From positions 20,446,691 through 20,510,690 of the forward strand of contig JABAKD010000023.1 of NCBI GenBank assembly GCA_012845835.1: a stretch of 64,000 bases of DNA, written 5' to 3'. This document shows, piece by piece, positions 56,800 to 64,000 of this stretch. Every line of letters begins with the position of its first letter. The stretch's first letter is position 1. Under the pieces are notes generated by a model. That model did no database searches and had not been told where the DNA came from. It saw only the letters and a list, made by a program, of their open reading frames with translations. The DNA comes from Undaria pinnatifida (taxonomy: Eukaryota; Sar; Phaeophyceae; Laminariales; Alariaceae). Both the position numbers and the translations under genes were made by a program.

Positions 56800-57631
56800 G
56801 CCGAATACAGCTTGCCGCACCAGTTAACCCCCGTGGTAATAAAATCGTTTTGTCCGCTGATGCATACAAACCATGGCGCTGCAGACGCTCCAGCACCATG
56901 CGCACGCGCTGGACCAACTCCTGCCCAGACTGCGCAACAATGACTATGTCATCAACGTAAACGACACAGTTTTCTCCCTAGATCGTCCTAAATATGGTTC
57001 ATAACCACCACGAAGTGGGCGGTGGCATTGCAGCACCCTTACGGCATCCGCCGAGACTTCCACAGTCCTTCTGGAGTTATGAACGTGAAAAATTCCTGGC
57101 TATCTTCGTGCAGCGGGATCTGCCAGAACACCTTGTAATATCCAGGGATACCTGGTATAAAGCAGGGATAACCCGCGAGGACGAGGCCCTGCTCGTGCAA
57201 CAGCGGTACGGGATACGGATCGGCTCCGTGTGCTAGTTGACCACGCTGTAGTCGATTACCATGCGGTGCTGCACCGGCTTTTTGTCGGCCAACTTACCGG
57301 CAGATCCGAAAGGGATGGAGTCTCCGGAAGTGGTTGTTTCCCAGGCGCGGGGATTCTCCACCTGTAGAGCAGAATCCGTGTCCCAAGCCCTCGGACTGTC
57401 AGGCTGTACCTTCGCTTTTACCGATGATGGTTTCACAACCGACATTGCCGGGCTGGCATAGTGCGATCCCAAAGCCGCTACCACCATCCCAGCAGTGACC
57501 AAGGTTGGTACGAAGTTTTTTGTAAAGTTCGCTTTTTCAGGGCCACCACGACGCGCACGAGCTTGGACGGAGCGTGCACCCGGTCGAAGCTGAACCTTAA
57601 TAGCTGGCACATCCGCTAGCGGATCCTCCAC
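56800..57631 (-). pseudogene. E3 reverse transcriptase
   Basis: The frame from 57631 ends in HRMVIDYSVVN, the start of the RT palm. The next piece reads PYPVPLLHEQG, then motif A and VFWQIPLHEDSQEFFTFITP near 57070-57140. The catalytic box VVYVDDIVIVA lies at about 56933-56965 and RVRMVLERLQRHGLYASADK follows. A TACCAGGTA-containing 10-bp insertion (57149-57158) interrupts motif A, and two stops and further shifts follow. Confidence 0.8.
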
Positions 57632-57753
57632 TCTCAGTCCAGCCTGGAAACTCCCTTGAAATCCTCTAACACCACCAGGTCGTCCAAAGCCTGGGTACTC
57701 ATTCCCTCCTGGGCAGCTTTATCCATCCCTTTCTTCAGGAGGCGAACCCGTTC

Positions 57754-58254
57754 TTACATCTCTTCGTCTGGAGCGCTAATCAGAGGAGGTGCCCGGTCGG
57801 TTAGGAGGGCCGCAGACGATTCTGGATAGGCAATAGCCCCACGAGCTGCCGCCAAATACGCGACGGCGCAGTGGATGGCGCTTTCAGCGGCGTTGGCTGG
57901 CAGGTTGTTTAGAATGTTCTCGACGTCGATACCGAGTTTAGCGACCATGATGGGGTGTCCCAGCAACAGCAGATCGTCGTCCCCTTTCAGGACGGTGAAC
58001 GCGATGCACAATAACTAAACGGGACCGGCAACCCCACTAGTAACCGTGACATTCAGACGCTCAGTAGTACCCACGGCTTGCGCAATTGCTTGGTACGCCA
58101 GCACAACGGGAAGAGTGCTGTGAGTGAGGAAGGCGTTCAAGGGGTAATTCGCTTGCAGCTTGGCGAACATGCCTCGACTGATCACAATAATTTCGCTACC
58201 AATGTCGAGGAGGACCCGACCGCCGGAGGATGAAAAAAAATGAAAAATACCCAA
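57754..58254 (-). pseudogene. E3 aspartic protease
   Basis: The frame shows GGRVLLDIGSEIIVISRGMF (active-site strand; DIGS in place of D-T/S-G) and, after an in-frame TAG at 58015-58017, LKGDDDLLLLGHPIMVAKLG, the C-terminal half with the hydrophobic-G motif. One nonsense codon separates the halves. Confidence 0.75.
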
Positions 58255-58489
58255 ACATCTATTCCGGGTCCACTTTCTACCCCCGTCCGACGAAGGCGTA
58301 CTGTACCATGCATTCCATCTGGACGGGTGGCTTTTGCATCCATGGCCGCCAGTTCTCTTCTCATGACGCTCCCTCCGGGGTTGTCGCCAGGAGACGCCTC
58401 TGCCTGCAGCTCTTTCTTCTCCACAGGGAATAATGTTTCCCGAGGCCGATGATCCTCAGTTTTCGCTGGCTGGTCAATCTCCAGTCGAG

Positions 58490-58852
58490 CTACGCGGCGG
58501 GACCCGGGACCACAGCGGTGCGGATGGCGAGCCGGTGTCCCTCTATCTCCTCCAGGACTTCTACGGGCATCACCAGAGGTTTGCTGCAGGCGCCCTTGGC
58601 AAGCACCTCCAGTGGGATTTTCATCCGCAGCGTTCCAACCTGGACGCCCTCCCCGCGACCCAATGGGGGAACTTCTTTCTGAAGCAGGCCAGTCCGGATA
58701 TCTTCCAGCACCCCTTGCGGGCCCGCGGCCTTGCGTGTCCCGCGTCTGGGTGTTGAGAGGGCGGATTGCACCGCTGGAACAAATTGGCGGAAGACGTCAG
58801 TCGAACGCGACGGGGATTGCATGAGGCGTAGTGGAGGTACTTCCTCCAGCAT
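58490..58852 (-). pseudogene. E3 region before protease
   Basis: Open frame of 120 codons, rich in Glu, Arg and Pro, between the gag-like ORF and protease. No motif is recognised. Its position suggests the C-terminal part of gag or a linker. Confidence 0.35.
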
Positions 58853-59151
58853 TGTGGCTCGAGGTTTCCCTTTCGGGAGCTAGGTGTAGCGGGGTTGGGG
58901 TCGGGGCAGTTCGTGTGCCTGCTGCTCAATGCTTGTTCGGAGTGGATCGTTGGCGGTTGGCAAGTAAGTGGCGCACGTACACTCGTTGCTGTCTTTGCTA
59001 TAGTTTTCCACGTGACTACCGCGCTGATCGTCCAGTCGCCCGCGCTGATCACGTACAGGCCCAGACTGGTCTGTTACCCCCAAACGCGGGTGTTGGTTCT
59101 ACGATGAACTCGTTTACCACGCTTTCGCGAAATTGATTCAGCCGAAGGGCT

Positions 59152-59673
59152 TCAACAAACACCGTGCTGAAGTACTTGCCCGCAGCAGGCTTCCAGTTGC
59201 CCCATTTGTTTCCTGTTGCCGTTGAAGACGTGCCAACAGTTTGCGTCGGTGATGGCATTCGGAGTCTCTACCCACGTGGACAAAGCGTGATTATAGACCT
59301 CGAATGCTATATGTGGAGGCTTTACATTGGCAGCTGCAATCTGTAGGCGGTGGAGCATGGCTACTGCACTGACGCTGCTGTGGGGCCGTACTACCGTGCG
59401 TAGACAGCCCAAAAGTTCGGCATCACTTATAGACGGAATGCGGGTGGTGGGGAATTCGCTCGGATGGAAAATGATAGCGATTTTTTTTTCGAACATACAT
59501 GTGCTCATCGCTATACTCTCGTCTACGGCCGTGATACTTCTCTGAAACTCACCCCACAAACGGATGAATTCACTGCAAGCATCCGGTGTGGACTCCGTCA
59601 AACGCGTCGGGTTTTGCTTCGGCGCTTTGCCACACAGGGCGTAAATTATGGATCCATGCATGGCTTGTAGCAC
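59152..59673 (-). pseudogene. E3 gag-like ORF
   Basis: A 173-codon frame upstream of the E3 protease, without a strict ATG at its 5' limit (it starts at a GTG codon; an ATG lies four codons on). It is mostly helical in character (EFIRLWGEFQRSITAVDES). No zinc knuckle is seen. Named from position only. Confidence 0.45.
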
Positions 59674-60288
59674 AGCCGCCTTTCCGTGTGGTTCTTACCA
59701 ACGCCCGAGGTTTCCGTAGGCTCTACCTCCGCCTGGCTGGCGACGCCCCGACGCCCTTGGTCGGCGTGGTCGTCATTTCACCAGTCCGCTCATGTGTCTG
59801 CGTGCTTGTCATCGGAGTGACGCGCATCGACGCTACGGCTGCGCGTGACTCCGGTCCTGAAGCCGCCACGATAATACCCCCTTCTTGGTGATTCCGGCAT
59901 GGTGCCTCCTCATATTATGGACGATAGGGCGGGATGAAATGTATGCTTTCTCGAAGCGTAGATGATGCGGCGGGATTATTACTTTGTGTCTTTGTACCCG
60001 GTACGTGTACAAGTACGTGCTTTGCTTTTTCATTTGTTTCGCAGAGCGACCGGAAAATTTCCGAGTTGGTCTGCCCAGCTTGGTGGTGGGTTAGCGCCTG
60101 TACCATCACCTTTTCGTCACGCGGTGGGAGATGCTCCTGGCCGCGGCTCTTTCCTTGCAGGGTAACGGGACTGGATCGTTCAGGCCACCTCTTGTTTTTC
60201 TTTTTTCTTCACGCGGCTGAAGACTTCCTCCAGGCCACGGCACTCCTCTCGCAATGAGTCACTGATTTCGTGAACTCGATCGAATTAT
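59674..60288. other. Stretch without a supported gene
   Basis: Possibly the E3 leader if 60289-60556 is its LTR. No PBS starting with TGG is seen directly next to that repeat. Confidence 0.4.
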
Positions 60289-60556
60289 GGTATCTCGCGA
60301 CTCTCGCACGAGAGACACACCCACACCTACATCCTGTACTTAGCAGGAGCCCGGGGCTGATGTCGTCTTGCTCCCGGTTTGGTAGATGGACCCAGCTCAA
60401 TGACACAGAGAGGCAGAGACAGAGTGAATTATTATGCCTCGTAGCCGGCGAGGTTCCCAATCGCGGTTCTATGTTGCGGCTCACCTAAGAACATGCGTGC
60501 CTACGTATCAATGCTAACCCCGTGGGTATGCCAGAGGATCGTCCCCAGACGCCACA
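60289..60556. repeat. Dispersed 270-bp repeat, copy 2
   Basis: Copy of 37889-38162 with scattered changes. It may be the 5' LTR of E3 or a solo LTR. Confidence 0.75.
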
Positions 60557-60791
60557 TGGCACTGTGTTGGATTGCAGTTGGCGGTGTTTTTCCGTCTCCG
60601 TTGGGGAGATGAGGAGATTTTTCCCGAGTATTTTGCTTCGGAATCTCGCTGCGATGTCTTTCAGCTCAACGCTAAGGATGCTTCCTAGAGGTGAGCCCCG
60701 CATTGTTTGGCGGTGTAGATGAAGTGGTTGTGGTCAATGGAGTGGTAGCCTCTGTTGTAGATGGCGTTACTCCTTGCGTGGCAGGCACTGC

Positions 60792-60851
60792 TGTTGCACG
60801 AGTAGTCGCTAATGCCACCTGGTGTAGCACGAGTAGTCGCTGATGCCACCT
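60792..60851. repeat. 30-bp tandem repeat, two copies
   Basis: gt(t/a)gcacgagtagtcgct(a/g) and atgccacctgg occur twice in a row. Confidence 0.9.
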
Positions 60852-61641
60852 GGTAGCTGATGAAACTGATGTTGTCCCAGCTGTTGTACGATGACAAAGA
60901 CGCCTATGATATCGCGGATGCCTTCTCGATTAGATGTACTCATAGTCGTACGGGTAGCAATTGATGACGTGTTGTCGGTGGTGATAGTACTGGCTGGATC
61001 ACTACGTTTGATGTAGAATTGGCGATGTGGTAGGCCTAAACGAGAGTAACGGCATTTGCCGTTTTTGTTTCCCGCAAAATCGTCAACGTGCTTTTGCCGT
61101 GTTGGTTTGTTCTGTGCATGGTGCGCCGCTGTGTGCAATTTGAGCAGATCAAAACTGCTGTGCATACGTCGGCACGCCTCTCTGCTGTAAGCAGAGACAC
61201 GTATAGATGAAGATGATGGATGTAAAAATCCCAGATCTACGGGAGGTGTTGCTCTCGCGCCAGGCTGTGTAATTGCAGCTGTGTTGGCCGGCGGTGTTTC
61301 CCCCGTGCCAGACTTAGTGCCCGATTCGTCAACGTCCTGGCTGCGTGTAGCAGCTCGTGTAGGTCTTCTCGCCATAGATACTCGATGACGAATATATTCG
61401 GGTTCGGTACATGGTCGCCCTTCCAAAAAGTCAGAGATTCCCAAATGACGCACGAATGAATTTTAAGTTGTTTCTTCGTAATGACGGCCGTTAATCTCTC
61501 TGCTTGCATGGTAGCTTGGCAGTAGTCTAGACCTTGATGTACGCGTAATAGCTTTAGAGCAGTTGGACATACGTCGGCGTGTGGAAATGTGAAAACAGTT
61601 CCATGGAGATGCAATGCTCCGTTTCTTCGAGTCTGATACAT
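60809..61641 (-). pseudogene. Copia gag-like region
   Basis: Two overlapping frames (61641-61237 and 61453-60809) join sensibly at about 61450: KKQLKIHS then FVRHLGISDFLEGRPC. The later part is Ser/Thr/Ala-rich with basic patches. It lies 0.55 kb after a copia 5' LTR and PBS on the same strand, where gag is expected. No CCHC knuckle is clear. The call depends on context. Confidence 0.4.
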
Positions 61642-62193
61642 GCTTGTAGCATGAAAGTGTCAATCAGATGCTGAAGAATTATCTCCTTATCTTACACATG
61701 CTTTCAGCTTGTAAGCGTCAAAGCAGAACCTGGAGATGATATATGCCTCGTTTGGGCTGATTTGCCGACCACCTTGCCGCACGTCTACAGCTGTTGATCT
61801 TCTTGTCTTATCATAAAAGCTGCACGAGGACAAGTTATTTTACGTACTTCGTACTACCGGGTAGCTTGAAGAAACGCTTTTGTAGACTTCGCGCGTCCAA
61901 TGGCGCTCGCGAACCCGTACTCCCTACGTTATGTAGCGCTAGCAGTCTTCGTGCCTGCTTCTCGTGTAAAGCATGAAAGCAGTTTCCTCTCATAAAATAT
62001 TCTTGATATACTTGGTGTACTCGTAGATGCGATGCCTCTGCTGTGTCGAGGCTGATCCTTCTCTTGCAAAAATTGCCAAAATTTCTCCGCATTTTAGGAA
62101 ATGCAAACCCTTCTTCGAACTTGTCGTGAACGCTTGGCGAACTCAGCGGGACGCCGTTGCGTGATGCCAGTAGATATATGAATAAATGGGCGA

Positions 62194-62204
62194 GGATCAT
62201 AACC
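62194..62204 (-). promoter_or_regulatory. Copia primer-binding site (initiator Met half-tRNA type)
   Basis: Directly after the LTR end the element strand reads GGTTATGATCC. This matches the complement of the initiator tRNA-Met anticodon loop (GGTTATGAGCC) with one change. Many copia elements prime from a cut initiator tRNA-Met at this site. Confidence 0.6.
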
Positions 62205-62558
62205 TGAAACACTGACACGTCTCGAGGCTGTCTTAGTGCTTAGAGTTTCAGTGGTGACGCCGAAATGTCTGCTAAGATCACTGGTGAAAGATATAAGACA
62301 GTTTGAAAGTGGCGCTTTTGTGGCCAAAATATGGAAACGAAGGAGAGAAGCAGGAGAAGTAAGGAGATGTAAGATGGAAGGAGTTATCGAGGTAGGGCTG
62401 ACTGCCACCTGATCAATGCGACACAATGCCCATGCTACTCTACGGGTTGTCGTACGTACCGACAGATCGTCCTATAGTAAAGTTCCTTGCAATATTCCTT
62501 GCAACGTTCCCGGATACTTAAGGTGGGAAGTTATTAATAGTAACAACTTGAATATTTG
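62205..62558 (-). repeat. Copia 5' LTR
   Basis: Homologous to 35258-35626. It ends GTTTCA immediately before the primer-binding site. Its outer end lies against the (AAC)n tail of the LINE, so the first bases of the LTR may be lost. Confidence 0.7.
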
Positions 62559-63110
62559 TTGTTGTTGTTGTTGTTGTCCTTCTCACATTAACTCGCATGA
62601 TCAAGTCCGTGGTCACAGGACAGGCTCCAGTCACTCTGGAGCTGAGGAACACCCCAGGGGAAAACCCAAACAAACCCAAAGTGGTATACGCATATATTGT
62701 AGCTGGCGCAATTCATGCCTCCGCCAGAAAAATATAAAAATAGTAAATCGACACACGACGTGTATGAAAATACGTGGAAGTGTGGTAAGCTAAGCTTTAT
62801 TTTCCCCATCCGCCGGAGGATATATAAAAAAAAGTGAATTGGGAGTCAGCCTACGTTGTGCTTGGTCCATACTGGTCCATGCTGGTACATACGTCTCACT
62901 ACTTGCACCTGAAAAGCCGACTGCACCGCTTGCCACCCAGAAAAGACTACCACATATGTATTACACGTAGTACCTATCAACCATGCGCACGTCAGATCGA
63001 GTCAATTGGAAAAAACAAGGAAAGGAAAAAAAAGAAATAAAAAAATCAAAAAGGAAAGGACAGGAAAAGAAAAGAAACGACAAGAAAATGAAGAACGGAA
63101 AGGAAAGGAA
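62557..63110 (-). repeat. LINE 3' end with (AAC)n tail
   Basis: Reading on the minus strand: polypyrimidine (ctttcc)n near 63000-63110, a 400-bp body and the terminus (gagtgactggagcctgtcct, gtgaccacggacttgatcat, gcgagttaatgtgagaagg), then (AAC)n to 62557. It lies downstream of LINE RT coding sequence on the same strand and is taken as its 3' UTR. Confidence 0.7.
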
Positions 63111-63372
63111 AGGAAAAAATAACATACTAGCAGACCCAAGGAACTGGCTAAAGACGGCATTGGGCTCATAGAGGGTACCAAGTGCATCAATGGCACTGGG
63201 GGGAGAACGCAACAAGGCGAAGAAGTCATGGCGACCGTACGCTAACTTGTGACGGCCATTGGAAGGCCCGCAAATTTAGTTTCTTAGGCAGGACGCCCCC
63301 CCTTCCCCCCGCCCACCCCCCCCCCCCCGCACCTCCCCGCACCCCCCGCCCCCCTCCCCCGACCGCTTAGAG

Positions 63373-64000
63373 ATGTCCACGATGGATGGCGCTGCCGCGG
63401 CCTTTGCGTGTCGCTCTGCAGATTTGCATCTCTCCGCGTCATGTCATTTCCCCATGAATCACTGTGCTCCCTCCTCTACCCGTCGAAACCATATGCCGGC
63501 CTTCTGTGCAGCCTTTCGCCACCCTTCAAACTTAATTCCAAAGGCCGAGATATCCTCCTTCAGATGCACCATCCAGTCCTTCTCTTGCCCCCCTGAGTAG
63601 CCCTTACCCCCAACAAGCTATATCCTCCTTCAGGTGCACCATCCGGTCCTTCTCTTGCCCCCCTGGGCAGCCCTTAGCCCCGACAATCTCCCCAAACGCC
63701 ACCCTTTGTGGCAGACGCTCCTCCCCACAGGTGGTACGAATCCCGCAACAAGATCCTCCGTTTGCACACTATCGCCTCTTTGCTCTCGGAAGCTGTCTTG
63801 GCAAGCGCGTCGGCGTACGATAGGGTATGGTCGTCGCGCTTCCGTTTCCGCCATCCGAGGCATTGGAGGAGCATGGAGTGGTGAACCCGTCGTAGTCTGT
63901 CATAGTCAGGCTTGATCCGGCTCCACGTCAGCAACCGTGGAGTAGTGTCTCGATCACCTCGGCTTTCAGCAACCGTACCTTCAACCGCAAGCGCACACCC
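63373..64000 (-). pseudogene. LINE (non-LTR) reverse transcriptase, C-terminal part
   Basis: Minus-strand frames read LKVRLLKAEVIETLLHGC, DYDRLRRVHHSMLLQCLGWR, KRDDHTLSYADALAKTASES and, further on, GGQEKDWMVHLKEDISAFGI followed by WRKAAQKAGIWFRRVEEGAQ. This is the conserved tail that follows the RT domain in jockey/CR1-like elements. At least two frame changes and an in-frame TGA near 63460 show decay. The RT palm lies beyond the window edge. Confidence 0.8.
63550..63689. repeat. 70-bp tandem duplication inside the LINE ORF
   Basis: atatcctccttcag(a/g)tgcac begins at 63550 and 63620. It duplicates the codons for the GGQEKD..MVHLKEDI region, so it alters the reading frame. Confidence 0.9.

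Larger units (their letters stand above)
3925..57157. repeat. Dispersed 9-bp motif TACCWGGTA, 17 exact sites
   Basis: Exact sites start at 3925, 4679, 6710, 9739, 9860, 10187, 11796, 12960, 13677, 14950, 29643, 30543, 30550, 32973, 40429, 52450 and 57149. The sites at 40429 and 52450 belong to the two copies of the tandem duplication. Thirteen of the 17 extend to RTACCWGGTAY. About 0.5 sites are expected by chance in 64 kb of even composition. Ten sites lie between 3.9 and 15 kb. The role is unknown; see findings. Confidence 0.85.
54262..59673 (-). mobile_element. E3: decayed Ty3/gypsy element of a second lineage
   Basis: On the minus strand a gag-like ORF, protease, RT, RNase H, integrase and chromodomain follow in Ty3/gypsy order over 5.4 kb. 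Signature residues (DLISRW, PWTNGTAENV, WTGPWQL, CLNCVDSR) differ from E1 and E2 and recall elements known from oomycetes and algae. Nearly every domain sits in its own frame. A possible 5' LTR is the repeat at 60289-60556. No 3' LTR was found. Confidence 0.85.

Overview
This window looks like nuclear DNA of a repeat-rich eukaryote. It has no operons or dense bacterial-type ORFs. It carries LTR retrotransposons of the Ty3/gypsy and Ty1/copia types, a non-LTR retrotransposon (LINE), tRNA-derived SINE-like units, minisatellites, and one isolated exon of a casein-kinase-1-type kinase with a GT donor. The retroelement proteins remind me of algal or oomycete (stramenopile-type) families, but I cannot name the organism; that part is inference. 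No intact host gene was found, so most of the sequence is mobile or decaying DNA.

Layout. 1-6.2 kb: non-coding DNA with local tandem repeats, a minisatellite (2.1-2.45 kb), and SINE-like copies inside a degenerate array. 6.3-18.8 kb: a large, imperfect inverted repeat (arms 6279-8335 and 16318-18834). Between the arms lie an LTR-like element (8338-11721) with a decayed gag-like ORF, another SINE copy and many short repeats. 20.8-24.1 kb: gypsy element E1 (minus strand), 5'-truncated, with RT-RNase H-integrase, a chromodomain broken by a nonsense codon, and a Tudor-like tail. 24-35 kb: mostly non-coding, with the kinase exon at 32.2 kb. 35.1-35.6 kb: a copia RNase H fragment next to a copia LTR. 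38.5-53.9 kb: a tandem duplication of a roughly 3.3 kb unit. Its second copy is split by about 7.8 kb that contains gypsy element E2 (43973-51333), which has both LTRs, a primer-binding site, a polypurine tract, gag-like, PR, RT, RNase H, integrase and chromodomain. 54.3-59.7 kb: gypsy element E3, a different lineage. 60.3-62.6 kb: 5' end of a copia element with an initiator-Met half-tRNA-type primer site. 62.6-64 kb: 3' part of a LINE.

How the parts relate. All recognisable retroelement coding regions read on the minus strand. The three gypsy elements each carry a chromatin-reader domain at the end of the polyprotein. The LINE 3' end at 62.6-63.1 kb recurs as 3'-anchored, 5'-truncated copies elsewhere, and short tRNA-like heads with pol III A and B boxes recur as SINEs. 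A 9-bp near-palindrome, TACCWGGTA, occurs 17 times, about 35 times the chance expectation. In two places it looks like a 10-bp insertion, once inside the catalytic RT motif of E3. That is the least explained signal here.

Limits: all alignments were made by eye, no database search was possible, and coordinates of repeat edges are approximate to a few bases.
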